61,484 nt of DNA, from NCBI GenBank assembly GCA_903865705.1, contig CAIPKT010000030.1:1-61484 (forward strand), in the 5' to 3' direction. The notes under the pieces are model-generated. The model was not told the DNA's origin. It did not search any database and saw nothing but the letters and a program-made list of their open reading frames with translations. Shown in pieces: positions 35,568-45,038 of the stretch (position 1 is the stretch's first letter; each line of letters starts with the position of its first letter). The position numbers and the translations under genes were made by a program. The stretch is from an uncultured Chlorobiaceae bacterium (GTDB lineage Bacteria > Bacteroidota > Chlorobiia > Chlorobiales > Chlorobiaceae).

Positions 35568-36668
35568 ATGCTGAACAAAGTTTTGTTTCCAGGAAAGTAT
35601 ATCCAGGGCGCAGGCGCTCTTGGTGAGTTGCCATCCCTGATTAAGCTGTTTGGCAGTCAAGGGCTTATTCTTGCTTCACCTACGGTGCATAGGACAATTC
35701 TTCCCGAGTGCGACTTGGATTTAAATGCTCACGCTTTGCCTGTCGAACGATTTGGAGGAGAGTGCTGTGAAAAAGAACTCTTCAGGTTGGCTGCAATTAT
35801 CCGTGAGAAGCAGGTGGATGTGCTTGTGGGCATGGGCGGTGGAAAAACCATTGACACGGCCAAAATCGCTGCTGACCGCGCAAATATTCCGGTCATTATT
35901 GTTCCCACTATTGCCTCCACTGATGCGCCATGCAGCGGATGCGCCGTGCTTTATTCCGAACAGGGCGTTTTTGAATCGGTCTCTTATCAGAAATCGAATC
36001 CGGCGATTGTTCTTGTTGATACGGAAATTATTGCCAAAGCCCCGGTACGTTTTCTTGTGGCGGGCATGGGCGATGCGCTGTCGACCTGGTTCGAGGCGAA
36101 GTCATGCAGTACGACACAGTCCCAGAACGAGTGTGGCGGTCTCAGTACACTGACCGGGTTAAGCCTTGCAAGGCTCTGTTATGACACACTGCTTAAATAT
36201 GGCGCAATTGCCAGAATCGCTGCCGAACGGCATCTCATTACCCCGCCTTTTGAGCATATTGTTGAGGCGAATATTCTTTTAAGCGGAGTCGGCTTTGAAA
36301 GCGGTGGATTGGCGAGCGCTCATTCCATCCACAATGGACTTACAGCGCTGAAGGAAACTCACGCCTATTACCATGGCGAAAAGGTGGCCTTTGGCCTTTT
36401 GGCAGGGCTACAGCTTACCGATGCTTTGCCTGAAGAATCGGATGTCGTCTATTCTTTTTGCGAAGAAGTCGGTCTTCCCACCACTCTTGCAGATATCGGT
36501 CTCAAAAATTTTGACCGCCAGAGATTGATGCCCGTCGCGGAAAAAGCCTGTGCTTCCAGCGAGTGCATTCATCACGAAGCAGGCATAATTACGCCGGAAA
36601 AAGTGCTTCAAGCCATTCTGGCAGCCGACGCCATCGGGGAATACCGGAAAAACCGGTACCGAAAATGA
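35568..36668 (+). CDS. gldA: Glycerol dehydrogenase (GldA family)
   Basis: A 366-residue iron-type alcohol dehydrogenase of the GldA subfamily; it oxidises glycerol to dihydroxyacetone with NAD+ in GldA itself. NAD loop GGGKTIDTAK (about 92-101). Metal ligands: Asp in GMGDALSTWFE, His in SAHSIHNG and His in YYHGEKVAFG. AAAGGAG precedes ATG 35568. The stop overlaps the next gene's start by 4 nt. The upstream spacer carries a 12-bp palindrome AAAGTCGACTTT around 35480. Related small-molecule substrates (for example 1,2-diols or amino alcohols) cannot be excluded. Confidence 0.88.
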   Translation: MLNKVLFPGKYIQGAGALGELPSLIKLFGSQGLILASPTVHRTILPECDLDLNAHALPVERFGGECCEKELFRLAAIIREKQVDVLVGMGGGKTIDTAKIAADRANIPVIIVPTIASTDAPCSGCAVLYSEQGVFESVSYQKSNPAIVLVDTEIIAKAPVRFLVAGMGDALSTWFEAKSCSTTQSQNECGGLSTLTGLSLARLCYDTLLKYGAIARIAAERHLITPPFEHIVEANILLSGVGFESGGLASAHSIHNGLTALKETHAYYHGEKVAFGLLAGLQLTDALPEESDVVYSFCEEVGLPTTLADIGLKNFDRQRLMPVAEKACASSECIHHEAGIITPEKVLQAILAADAIGEYRKNRYRK

Positions 36669-37357
36669 CGGTGCATAGAGAATCCCATAGAGCCGCCCGA
36701 ATCGGATGGCTTCGAGCGGCGGTGCTTGGAGCCAATGACGGAACCATCTCGATAGCAAGTCTTGTCATTGGCGTAGCCGCAGCGGGCGTGCCTCAGAGCA
36801 GTATTCTTTTAACCGGTGTGGCAGGTCTGGTCGCCGGAGCCATGTCTATGGCTGCAGGGGAGTATGTATCGGTCCAGTCGCAAGCCGACACCGAAACAGC
36901 GGATATTGCGCGGGAAAAACGCGAGCTGGAAACGGATCCTGAGCACGAACTGGAGGAGCTGACCTTAATTTATGTCAGTCGCGGACTTGATCCATCGCTT
37001 GCCCGGCAGGTAGCAGAGAGTCTGATGTCGAGTGATGCTCTTGGTGCACATATCCGTGATGAACTTGGTATTACGGAGACTCTGCGGGCACGGCCAATCC
37101 AGGCCGCATTTTCATCGGCGATTTCTTTCGTTGCGGGTGCGGTTATTCCTGTTGCAGCAGCTTTACTGGCACCTTCAGCCCGGATTGCCGAAGCTACATC
37201 TGCTACAGCACTTGTTACCCTGGTTATTCTTGGAGGAACCGCGGCATATGCCGGTGGAGCACCTCTTTTCAAAGGCGCCATACGTGTTGCCTTCTGGGGA
37301 GCACTTGCAATGGGGCTTACAGCAGGTGTTGGCCGGTTGTTCGGCGCCGTTGTTTAA
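36665..37357 (+). CDS. VIT/CCC1-family iron or manganese transporter
   Basis: 230 residues from ATG 36665, which overlaps the gldA stop (ATGA); a longer frame reaching into gldA is discarded. Five hydrophobic segments and the family motifs LRAAVLGANDGTISIASLVIG and MAAGEYVSVQSQ, with a Glu-rich cytoplasmic loop (about 75-100) that in VIT1 binds metal. Members export Fe2+ or Mn2+ from the cytoplasm (into vacuoles in eukaryotes). Coupling to gldA, a metal-dependent enzyme, may be coincidental. Confidence 0.88.
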   Translation: MTVHRESHRAARIGWLRAAVLGANDGTISIASLVIGVAAAGVPQSSILLTGVAGLVAGAMSMAAGEYVSVQSQADTETADIAREKRELETDPEHELEELTLIYVSRGLDPSLARQVAESLMSSDALGAHIRDELGITETLRARPIQAAFSSAISFVAGAVIPVAAALLAPSARIAEATSATALVTLVILGGTAAYAGGAPLFKGAIRVAFWGALAMGLTAGVGRLFGAVV

Positions 37358-37420
37358 ACTGGCCAAAAAAGCTGCTCAAAGCTCTTCTTGATTGAGGCCG
37401 TCACCATTTCAGTGTGCTTT

Positions 37421-37765
37421 TCACCGATTGAGAAGAGAGCTTAGAATCCAGGAAATCGCGCTGATAACCACCGATCCTGCAATGGCCCAACCAAAGCTGT
37501 CGATGGCAAATCCACCGACAATCGATGCCGCAAACAGTAAGAGACCGGCGTTGATGACCAGCAGAAAAAGTCCAAGCGTCACAATGATGAACGGTATGGA
37601 AAAAAAGAGCAGAATTGGGCGTACCAAAGTGTTGACCAGGCCGAGAACCAGTGCAACAAGAATTGCTGCGCCAAAACTTTTTATGTGAATTCCTCCGTCA
37701 AGTATTTTCGCGGTAGCATAGACCGCAACGGCATTGATCAGCCATTGGATCAGGATGTGTGTCAT
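37421..37765 (-). CDS. Phage holin 4_2-like membrane protein
   Basis: 114 residues with four transmembrane helices, family PF04020 (often misnamed mycobacterial phage holin). Typical stretches are ILVALVLGLVNTLVRPIL and SFGWAIAGSVVISAISWILSSLL. No phage genes are near; members are common chromosomal membrane proteins of unknown role. Convergent with the VIT gene. Confidence 0.82.
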   Translation of the reverse strand: MTHILIQWLINAVAVYATAKILDGGIHIKSFGAAILVALVLGLVNTLVRPILLFFSIPFIIVTLGLFLLVINAGLLLFAASIVGGFAIDSFGWAIAGSVVISAISWILSSLLNR

Positions 37766-37857
37766 TGTCAGTCCCTTTGGTTATCGATATGCTCAGGTTT
37801 AACGTGAAATGTAAGCATTTAAGGTTATTATTTTTGCTCCATAGTCAACGTTTTTGT

Positions 37858-39225
37858 TCAGATATTGAGCTCTTCAAGGGCGTTTTGCAAAGTTTTGCAT
37901 CCGATAATGGTAACAGGGAGATTGAGCAGTGATGGCTTCAGTTCGCGGGTATTGGCTTCGGGCAGTACAATGCGCTGGAAGCCGAGATGGGCAGCCTCAC
38001 GAATGCGCCGTTCGCTGTCGCTGATGGCCCTGAGTTCACCGGCCAGACCGATTTCACCGCAGCAGACCGTTCCGGGATCGACCGGACGGTTCATAAGCCC
38101 TGAGGCAATGGCCGCAGCAATAGCAAGGTCTGCGGCTGGTTCTGCCAGTTTGAGACCTCCGGCTATTTTTACAAAGACATCCTGCCCCCATGTTTCGATT
38201 TGAAGCCTGTTTTGAAGCACAGCGAGGATAATCGACATGCGTTTAAGGTCGAATCCTGTGCTGATGCGTTGCGGCATGGAGTAGTTTGTTTTGGAGACCA
38301 GCGCCTGAACCTCTACCAGGAGAGCCCTTGTGCCTTCAATGGCGGCAAGGATTGAGTTGCCGGGAACATCAGTTCTGCGTCCAGAAATAAAGAATTCCGA
38401 GGGGTTGCTGACCTCTTCAAGGCCGGTTTCGTCCATGCGGAAGACGCCAATTTCATTGGTAGAGCCAAACCGGTTCTTGACTGAGCGGATGATTCGGTAG
38501 CGCTGGTAGCCTTCACCTTCGAACTGCAGGACGGTATCGACCATGTGCTCAAGGGCTTTGGGCCCGGCAAGTGCTCCCTCTTTGGTAATATGGCCAATAA
38601 TCATCAGGATGACGTTTTGCATCTTGGCCGCCCGGATCAGCATGGCTGCGCACTCCCTGATCTGGGTGATGGTGCCGGCAGAACTCTGGTACTCTTCCGA
38701 ATGGACGGTTTGAATGGAGTCGATGATGACCAGTGCCGGTTTTTCGTGAGCAATGAGCGAAAGAATGCGTTCAAGGTTTACTTCAGGAACGAGCCAAAGG
38801 TTTGGGGCATTAATTGAGAGCCGTTGGGCCCGTTCCCGGATCTGGTTGGGCGACTCTTCGCCGGAGATATAGAGTACTTTTGCCGGGGCAAGGCGGGGAG
38901 CAAGCTGCAGCATGAGGGTTGATTTGCCGATGCCCGGCTCTCCTCCGATCAGGACGGCTGAGCCTTGCATAAGTCCTCCGCCGAGCACCCGATCGAGTTC
39001 GCCGATCCCGGTCATGATGCGCAGGAACTCTGATGGAACGACGTCATGCAGGTTCTGTATCAGCCCAACAGCTCCCAGAGAGCCCTCCCGGCTTTTTTTC
39101 GGTTCGGGCTCAATATGGGTTTCCTGAAGCGTTCCCCAGCTCTGGCATTCAAAACATTTACCCTGATATTTCAGGGAGATAGCTCCACAGTTTGAGCAGA
39201 CGTATCTGGTAGAGGATTTGGCCAT
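37858..39225 (-). CDS. radA: DNA repair protein RadA
   Basis: 455 residues, normal for bacterial RadA/Sms, which promotes branch migration during recombination. N-terminal zinc finger (CSNCG ... CFEC, about 10-29), RecA-like ATPase with Walker A GGEPGIGKST, the RadA-specific KNRFGSTNEIG motif (about 250) and a C-terminal Lon-like domain. The folD gene lies 7 nt upstream on the same strand, so the two are likely co-transcribed. Confidence 0.97.
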   Translation of the reverse strand: MAKSSTRYVCSNCGAISLKYQGKCFECQSWGTLQETHIEPEPKKSREGSLGAVGLIQNLHDVVPSEFLRIMTGIGELDRVLGGGLMQGSAVLIGGEPGIGKSTLMLQLAPRLAPAKVLYISGEESPNQIRERAQRLSINAPNLWLVPEVNLERILSLIAHEKPALVIIDSIQTVHSEEYQSSAGTITQIRECAAMLIRAAKMQNVILMIIGHITKEGALAGPKALEHMVDTVLQFEGEGYQRYRIIRSVKNRFGSTNEIGVFRMDETGLEEVSNPSEFFISGRRTDVPGNSILAAIEGTRALLVEVQALVSKTNYSMPQRISTGFDLKRMSIILAVLQNRLQIETWGQDVFVKIAGGLKLAEPAADLAIAAAIASGLMNRPVDPGTVCCGEIGLAGELRAISDSERRIREAAHLGFQRIVLPEANTRELKPSLLNLPVTIIGCKTLQNALEELNI

Positions 39226-39232
39226 TCTTGTT

Positions 39233-40120
39233 CTACAGTCCGTTGATGCGCTGGAATGACTGGAGGGTGTTTTTCAGGAGCATGGCTATGGTCATGGGGC
39301 CGACTCCTCCGGGTACCGGGGTCATGGCCGAGGCAACAGCTGAAACAGCATCAAAATCCACATCCCCGACAAGACGATAGCCGCTTTTTGTTGATGAATC
39401 CTCGATGCGGTTGATACCGACATCTATAACGACCGCTCCGGGTTTTACCATATCGGCGGTAATGAATCCAGCTTTGCCGATAGCAGCGATGAGGATATCG
39501 GCCTGCAGGGTGTAGAAAGGAATGTTTTTCGTGGCGGAGTGGCAGATGGTTACGGTGCAGTTGGTGGCTTCGAGCTTCTGCAGCATCAGGTTTGCCATCG
39601 GTTTGCCGACAATATTGCTGCGTCCGACTACGACACAGTGTTTGCCTTTTGTTTCGATGTTGTAACGGGCGAGAAGTTCAAGAATGCCGTAAGGGGTGCA
39701 ACTGACAAAACATTTGTCGAGGTGTCCCATGACCAGCCGTCCGAGGTTTTCGGGATGAAATCCGTCAACATCTTTTGATGGATCGATGGCAAGCGTAACG
39801 GCAAATTCATCAATCTGCTTTGGCAGCGGCTGCTGAACAAGAATGCCGTGAACAGCAGGATCGTTGTTCAGTTGGTGAATGGTGTCGATGAGATGCTTTT
39901 CGGTGGTGTCGGCAGCCATTTCAATCACTGTGGAAATCATGCCGATCTCCTTGCATGTTTTGGCTTTATTGCGTACATAAACCTGCGATGCCGGATCGTA
40001 GCCGACAATGATAACCGTAAGCCCGGGGACCTTGCCGGTAATGGCCTGGCATTTTTCAACGCTGGTTTTCAGTTCGTTTTTGAGGTCAAGAGAGACCTTT
40101 TTTCCGTCGATAATGAGCAT
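39233..40120 (-). CDS. folD: Methylenetetrahydrofolate dehydrogenase/cyclohydrolase
   Basis: 295 residues, bifunctional FolD of one-carbon metabolism. Catalytic lysine region VYVRNKAKTCKEIG, Rossmann motif VVVGRSNIVGKPMANLML and C-terminal PVPGGVGPMTIAML are all present. Normal length. First gene of the folD-radA pair; about 200 bp separate it from the divergent DUF3109 gene. Confidence 0.97.
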   Translation of the reverse strand: MLIIDGKKVSLDLKNELKTSVEKCQAITGKVPGLTVIIVGYDPASQVYVRNKAKTCKEIGMISTVIEMAADTTEKHLIDTIHQLNNDPAVHGILVQQPLPKQIDEFAVTLAIDPSKDVDGFHPENLGRLVMGHLDKCFVSCTPYGILELLARYNIETKGKHCVVVGRSNIVGKPMANLMLQKLEATNCTVTICHSATKNIPFYTLQADILIAAIGKAGFITADMVKPGAVVIDVGINRIEDSSTKSGYRLVGDVDFDAVSAVASAMTPVPGGVGPMTIAMLLKNTLQSFQRINGL

Positions 40121-40320
40121 GTTAATATGGCTTTGTTGTGTATGTTCCCATCCGGGGTGATCTTCGGGCTCTAATAGTGAGTTGCATATAGCTATGAAAA
40201 ATTCATCGAAGCATCAAATATGATAAACGATGAGTTACAAAACAATGGTGCGGAAACCATTTTTTTTTGCCGGCAGGGAAGTGCCGGGAGGGTATAAATA
40301 TTTTACAAGGATAGTTCGTT

Positions 40321-40899
40321 ATGTCGCTGGTATCTATAGGAGATGTTCTTGTTGACAAGGAGGTGATTAATGCTTTTTTTTCATGCGATCTTCATGAGTG
40401 CAAGGGAAAGTGCTGTATTGAGGGGGAACTTGGCGCTCCGTTATCGGATGCAGAAGCCGGTCAGTTGCACCATATTCCGGAAGAGCTGTTAAGGATGCTT
40501 CCGGAAAAGAACGTGAAATATATCCGTAGGCACGGTACTGTTGAGATTTATCAGGGTATACAGTATAGCCGAACGATAGATAATCGGGAATGTGTGTTTA
40601 CTTGTGTTAAGGACGGAATAACCTTCTGCGCCGTTGAGATTGCATTTCGTGAGGGCATCATCGGCTTTGACAAGCCGTTATCCTGCCGATTGTTTCCAAT
40701 AAGGGTGAGAAAAAAGTTTGGTTTGGATTATCTTGTTTATGAACAGCATTCTATGTGTCGCTCTGCCCGAAAGGCAGGCGGGGAGTGCCAGGTACAACTT
40801 ATTGATTATGTTCGTCTTGCTCTTCAGTCATTATATGGTGTTGACTGGGTAGTGAGTTTAAGAGCATTTGTCGATTCTTCCGCTCTGCGTCATGGTTGA
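40321..40899 (+). CDS. DUF3109 cysteine-rich protein
   Basis: 192 residues of DUF3109 (YkgJ-like, zinc or iron-sulfur cluster-binding). Cysteine motifs: CDLHECKGKCC near residue 23, then ECVFTC, FCAVE, SCRLFPIR and MCRSAR. Probably binds a metal cluster; biochemical role unknown. AAGGAT is upstream of ATG 40321. Its 3' end overlaps the rpoN start by 8 nt, so it heads the DUF3109-rpoN-hslV-hslU run. Confidence 0.85.
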   Translation: MSLVSIGDVLVDKEVINAFFSCDLHECKGKCCIEGELGAPLSDAEAGQLHHIPEELLRMLPEKNVKYIRRHGTVEIYQGIQYSRTIDNRECVFTCVKDGITFCAVEIAFREGIIGFDKPLSCRLFPIRVRKKFGLDYLVYEQHSMCRSARKAGGECQVQLIDYVRLALQSLYGVDWVVSLRAFVDSSALRHG

Positions 40900-42343
40900 C
40901 ATCAAGCTTCAACAGCGTCAAACCTTACAGCTCTCTGCGCAGCAGATTTTAAGCAGCCAGCTTCTTCAGCTTCCGATGCTTAACCTTGAACAGCGGATTT
41001 ATGAGGAGTTGCAGGAAAATCCGATGCTTGAAGTAGTTGAGGAGCGTAAAGATAGTGCCGGAGATGTTGTTGTTGAGAGTGAACGGTCGGATGAAGATGA
41101 TATGTTCGATGCGGTAGAGCGGTTCAGCAAAAGTTCTCTCAAGGAACGCTCAGACACACCGCTTTCCGGTGAATATGGTGAAGGAAGGGTGAACTTTACC
41201 CGTGAAAGTGGCCAAAAAGAGAGGTTTTTTCAGGCGGTTCAGCATGACAGTTTTCATGATACGCTTCTGAAGCAACTTGCACTGCATGAAGATGTCGGGG
41301 AGCGGGAAGTGATAATCGCCATTGAAATCCTTGGTAATCTTGATGGTGACGGTTACTTTACGGAAGAGGATGCAGTAATTATTGACAGTCTGCATTTTAA
41401 TGGTCTTGATGTCACAGATGATGAGGTTGAAGGTGTTGTGCGCAAAATCAAGTTTCTCGATCCTCCGGGTATTGCCGTAAGGGATTTGCGTGAAAGGTTT
41501 CTTGTTCAGTTGCAGGCTGCCTCTGGTCGTTACGAATTAAAAACGTATGAGATCGCGACCAGGATTATTCGTGATTATTTTGATGATTTTCTGCACAGGC
41601 GCTTTGAACTGTTGCTGAAAAGGCTTGCAGAGCCGAAAGAGATTGTTGAGGCGGCTGTTTCGGCTATTGTCCGGCTTGATCCTCATCCCGGTATTTTTCA
41701 GGATGAAGGTGGATGTTATATTACGCCTGACTTTGTGGTAAGCTACGAAAATGGCGAACTGACCGCAGTGCTTAATGACCGAAGTTCTCTTTCGGTCAAG
41801 GTTAGCGACCGATATCAGGAGCTCCTGAAAAACAGAAAAGCGCCAAAAGAGGACAAAAGGTTTATACGGCAGAATATTCTCCGGGCCAATGAATTTACAA
41901 GTGCAATTGAGACTCGACGCCAGACATTGCTGAAGGTAATTGAGGCTCTGATGAAGCGCCAGTATGGTTTTTTTGTCTCCGGGGAAGAGCGGGTTGTGCC
42001 GCTGGGTATGAAAACCATCGCTGCCGACACCGGTCTCGACATATCGACCATCAGCCGGGCAGTCAATGGCAAATATGTGCAGACTCGTTTTGGTGTTTTT
42101 GAGCTGAAATATTTTTTCAGTACAGGACTGTCGACAGGGGATGGTGATGATCTGTCGAGCAAGGTTATTCGACAGTACATTTCGGATATGATCATGAAGG
42201 AGGATCCCGCCAATCCATTGAGTGATGACACCATAACGGAGATGCTGATGAAAAGGGGGGTGCAAATAGCCCGAAGAACCGTTTCAAAATATCGTGAACA
42301 AATGCGGATTTCAGTTGCAAGATTAAGAAAAAAAATATTTTAA
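40892..42343 (+). CDS. rpoN: RNA polymerase sigma-54 factor
   Basis: 483 residues from ATG 40892; a TTG start 24 nt upstream is less likely. N-terminal region I (Gln/Leu-rich, KLQQRQTLQLSAQQILSSQLLQLPMLNLEQRI), acidic region II, core-binding and DNA-binding domains and the C-terminal RpoN box ARRTVSKYRE (about 460-469). Directs transcription from -24/-12 promoters with an enhancer-binding activator. The start overlaps the DUF3109 stop by 8 nt and hslV begins 3 nt after its stop. Confidence 0.95.
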   Translation: MVDIKLQQRQTLQLSAQQILSSQLLQLPMLNLEQRIYEELQENPMLEVVEERKDSAGDVVVESERSDEDDMFDAVERFSKSSLKERSDTPLSGEYGEGRVNFTRESGQKERFFQAVQHDSFHDTLLKQLALHEDVGEREVIIAIEILGNLDGDGYFTEEDAVIIDSLHFNGLDVTDDEVEGVVRKIKFLDPPGIAVRDLRERFLVQLQAASGRYELKTYEIATRIIRDYFDDFLHRRFELLLKRLAEPKEIVEAAVSAIVRLDPHPGIFQDEGGCYITPDFVVSYENGELTAVLNDRSSLSVKVSDRYQELLKNRKAPKEDKRFIRQNILRANEFTSAIETRRQTLLKVIEALMKRQYGFFVSGEERVVPLGMKTIAADTGLDISTISRAVNGKYVQTRFGVFELKYFFSTGLSTGDGDDLSSKVIRQYISDMIMKEDPANPLSDDTITEMLMKRGVQIARRTVSKYREQMRISVARLRKKIF

Positions 42344-42346
42344 TTG

Positions 42347-42895
42347 ATGAAGAATAACCAAAGACCAGTGATCCGTTCAACGACGGTTATCGGTGTTATC
42401 AGGGACGGCAAGGCTGCGCTTGGAAGCGATGGACAGATGACTCTCGGCAATACGGTCATCAAGCATTCGACCCGGAAAATCAGGAGATTGTATCACGGAA
42501 AGCTTGTTGCAGGGTTTGCCGGGGCAACGGCGGATGCCGTAACCTTGCTCGACCGGTTTGAGGAAAAACTTGAGGCATATAGCGGAAAGCTTGATCGAGC
42601 GGCTGTTGAGCTTGCCCGGGACTGGAGAACCGATAAATATCTCCGGCGTCTTGAGGCGATGCTTGCCATTGTCAGTAACGACAAGGCTCTGATTATTTCA
42701 GGAACAGGAGATGTTATTGAGCCGGAGGATGGTATTGTAGCCATCGGCAGCGGCAGTATGTATGCTTTGGCTGCCGCACGTTCACTCATGAAACATTCAA
42801 GCCTTTCTGCCAAGGATATTGTGCTGGAAAGTTTGAAGATAGCTGCTGATATCTGTATTTATACCAACGATCATATTGTTATCGAAGAGGTCTGA
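42347..42895 (+). CDS. hslV: ATP-dependent protease subunit HslV
   Basis: 182 residues from ATG 42347; the codon just before is TTG. Proteasome beta-like threonine protease that forms double hexamers with HslU. The catalytic segment reads [20 protein letters not shown], so the nucleophile is Thr12 and an 11-residue propeptide ([11 protein letters not shown]) must be removed, unlike E. coli where only Met precedes the Thr. Gly-rich [16 protein letters not shown] and [12 protein letters not shown] are typical. It follows rpoN by 3 nt and precedes hslU by 69 nt. Confidence 0.95.
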   Translation: MKNNQRPVIRSTTVIGVIRDGKAALGSDGQMTLGNTVIKHSTRKIRRLYHGKLVAGFAGATADAVTLLDRFEEKLEAYSGKLDRAAVELARDWRTDKYLRRLEAMLAIVSNDKALIISGTGDVIEPEDGIVAIGSGSMYALAAARSLMKHSSLSAKDIVLESLKIAADICIYTNDHIVIEEV

Positions 42896-42964
42896 ACGCC
42901 TGAGAGCGCCGTGTCGTCAAGGTCGCTGACCCAAAACTTTTTTTGTAATCTACAAGTTTATTGA

Positions 42965-44455
42965 ATGGATACGACTACGAACAGTGAGGGGAATGTTTTG
43001 GCATTGCCTGAATCAAGAAGCGGGAACATAAGTTCTATAGCAGCAAGTAATCTGACGCCACACCAGATTGTTGCGCTTCTTGACAAATATATTATTGGTC
43101 AGAAAGATGCAAAAAAATCTGTTGCCATAGCTCTGCGCAACAGGCTTCGCCGCCAGCATGTGAGTGATGATCTCCGTGATGAGATCATGCCTAACAATAT
43201 CATCATGATTGGGCCTACCGGAGTTGGAAAAACCGAAATTGCCCGAAGGCTTGCCAAGCTTGCCAGAGCGCCCTTTGTCAAGGTTGAGGCGTCGAAATTT
43301 ACTGAAGTGGGCTATGTCGGCCGCGATGTGGAGTCAATGATTCGTGATCTTGTCGATCAGTCCGTTGCCATGGTTAGAAGCGAGCGCTCAGAGGAGGTTC
43401 GTGAAAAGGCGGCATTGCTCGTTGAAGAACGTCTTCTTGATATTCTTCTTCCTCCTGTTGCCTCTTTACGCAATGGGGACAATGAAGATGATGCGTCTGA
43501 TGAGGATATCGCAACTGAGTCGATTTCAACCGAGAATCAGGACAAATCTGTTGAGGTTAATCGGAGAAGCCGCCGGAAAATGCTTGAGCGTCTTCGCGCC
43601 GGAAAGCTTGAGGATCGAGAGATTGAGATGGATATTTCCAGCGATTCTTCGGGCGGGATGATGCAGGTTTTCGGCCCTCTCGGACAGATGGAGGAAATCG
43701 GGGGAATGATGCAGGACCTCATGAGCGGACTGCCTCGCAAACGCAAGAAAAGAAGGGTTTCGATTGCTGAAGCGCGCAAGCTTCTTGAACAGGAAGAGGT
43801 TCAGAAGCTTATCGATATGGAAAGTGTTGTCAAGGAGGCTATCAACAAGGTTGAACAGTCCGGGATTGTTTTTATTGATGAAATTGATAAAATAGCATCT
43901 CCATCTTCAGGAGCTGGCGGCAAAGGACCGGATGTGAGCAGGGAAGGTGTGCAGAGGGATCTTTTGCCGATTGTCGAGGGGTCGAATGTTGCGACCAAAC
44001 ATGGCATGGTGAAGACCGATCATGTGCTTTTTATTGCTTCCGGTGCATTTCATGTTGCCAAGCCTTCCGATTTGATTCCTGAGTTGCAGGGTCGGTTTCC
44101 GATCAGGGTAGAGCTCAAAAGCCTTACGGAAGAGGATTTTTATCTGATACTCACGCAGCCTGAAAATGCCCTTATTAAACAGTACTCTGCGCTTCTTGCG
44201 ACGGAAGGGGTTGACTTGACCTTCAGTGACGGGGCAATTCGGGCGATTGCCAGAATAGCTGCCCAGGTTAATGAAAGTGTTGAAAATATTGGGGCAAGGC
44301 GTTTGCATACGATTATGACCAATCTTCTTGAGGAGTTGATGTTCGATATTCCTGAAAATTTCTCTGATGAGCATGTCGAGATTGATGAAGCCATGGTGAA
44401 AGAGAAGCTGAACCATGTGGTTGCAGACAGGGACCTCAGCCAGTATATCCTTTAA
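42965..44455 (+). CDS. hslU: HslU unfoldase ATPase
   Basis: 496 residues, AAA+ ATPase that unfolds substrates for HslV. Walker A GPTGVGKT at residues 83-90, pore motif in [11 protein letters not shown], an intermediate I-domain (about 140-290, acidic and then KRKKRR), Walker B FIDEIDK, and the C-terminal sequence ending DLSQYIL that docks into HslV. Somewhat longer than E. coli HslU (443), with the extra length in the I-domain and the N-terminus. Confidence 0.96.
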   Translation: MDTTTNSEGNVLALPESRSGNISSIAASNLTPHQIVALLDKYIIGQKDAKKSVAIALRNRLRRQHVSDDLRDEIMPNNIIMIGPTGVGKTEIARRLAKLARAPFVKVEASKFTEVGYVGRDVESMIRDLVDQSVAMVRSERSEEVREKAALLVEERLLDILLPPVASLRNGDNEDDASDEDIATESISTENQDKSVEVNRRSRRKMLERLRAGKLEDREIEMDISSDSSGGMMQVFGPLGQMEEIGGMMQDLMSGLPRKRKKRRVSIAEARKLLEQEEVQKLIDMESVVKEAINKVEQSGIVFIDEIDKIASPSSGAGGKGPDVSREGVQRDLLPIVEGSNVATKHGMVKTDHVLFIASGAFHVAKPSDLIPELQGRFPIRVELKSLTEEDFYLILTQPENALIKQYSALLATEGVDLTFSDGAIRAIARIAAQVNESVENIGARRLHTIMTNLLEELMFDIPENFSDEHVEIDEAMVKEKLNHVVADRDLSQYIL

Positions 44456-44489
44456 AAGTGCCGTTTTTTTTGATAACCCTTGACTGAAC

Positions 44490-44508
44490 AAGCCCGGAAA
44501 ACGGGCTT
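44490..44508 (+). terminator. Hairpin between hslU and aroQ
   Basis: Perfect 7-bp stem AAGCCCG / CGGGCTT with a GAAAA loop, 34 nt after hslU and before aroQ. It is not followed by a T run, so termination may be partial. Confidence 0.45.
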
Positions 44509-44534
44509 GGCCCAGTAATCATGATGTGAGCGCG

Positions 44535-44978
44535 ATGTCAATACTTGTTCTCAACGGACCGAACCTTTCCCGGCTCGGAAAACGCGAACCGGAGGTCTAC
44601 GGGTGGCAGACTCTTGACGATATCAACCGTGAACTGGCTGAAAGTTTTCCGCATCTCTCTTTTGAGTTTTTCCAGACAGAACATGAGGGCACGTTGCTCG
44701 AAAAGCTTTTCCATATTGAGGATTCAGGAAATTTTATAGGTGTTGTACTGAATGCAGGAGCGCTGACCCATTACTCAATAGCTCTGCGTGATGCCATTAG
44801 TGCCGTGACCATTCCGGTTGTGGAGGTACACCTCTCGAACGTTTATGCTCGCGAAGAGTTTCGCCGCAAATCAGTCATTTCTGAAGTCTGTGCCGGCGTT
44901 ATCAGCGGCTTTGGGGCCAACAGCTACCATCTCGGTGTCAGGGCGCTCCTCGGTATTACGCGCAACGAGCAGTTGTAG
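44535..44978 (+). CDS. aroQ: Type II 3-dehydroquinate dehydratase
   Basis: 147 residues from ATG 44535 (a GTG 9 nt upstream is possible). Third step of the shikimate pathway. Conserved LNGPNLSRLGKREPEVYG (with the catalytic Tyr in EVYG), LNAGALTHYSIALRDA, EVHLSNVYAREEFRRKS and a C-terminal GANSYHLGV. Length is typical for AroQ. It is convergent with the OGT-like gene. Confidence 0.96.
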   Translation: MSILVLNGPNLSRLGKREPEVYGWQTLDDINRELAESFPHLSFEFFQTEHEGTLLEKLFHIEDSGNFIGVVLNAGALTHYSIALRDAISAVTIPVVEVHLSNVYAREEFRRKSVISEVCAGVISGFGANSYHLGVRALLGITRNEQL

Positions 44979-45038
44979 CCAATACCCTGCTTTATAAAAA
45001 TACCGTTACTCGGGATCTTTCTTCAGGAAGAGGGTCTC

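Noticed and set aside
36563-36664. Upstream extension of the VIT transporter into gldA
   Set aside because: The family N-terminus matches the ATG at 36665, which overlaps the gldA stop in an ATGA.
41537-42265. 242-codon minus-strand frame inside rpoN
   Set aside because: Lies opposite the conserved rpoN core; no recognisable protein features.
43907-44491. 194-codon minus-strand frame inside hslU
   Set aside because: Opposite the HslU ATPase core; no family resemblance.
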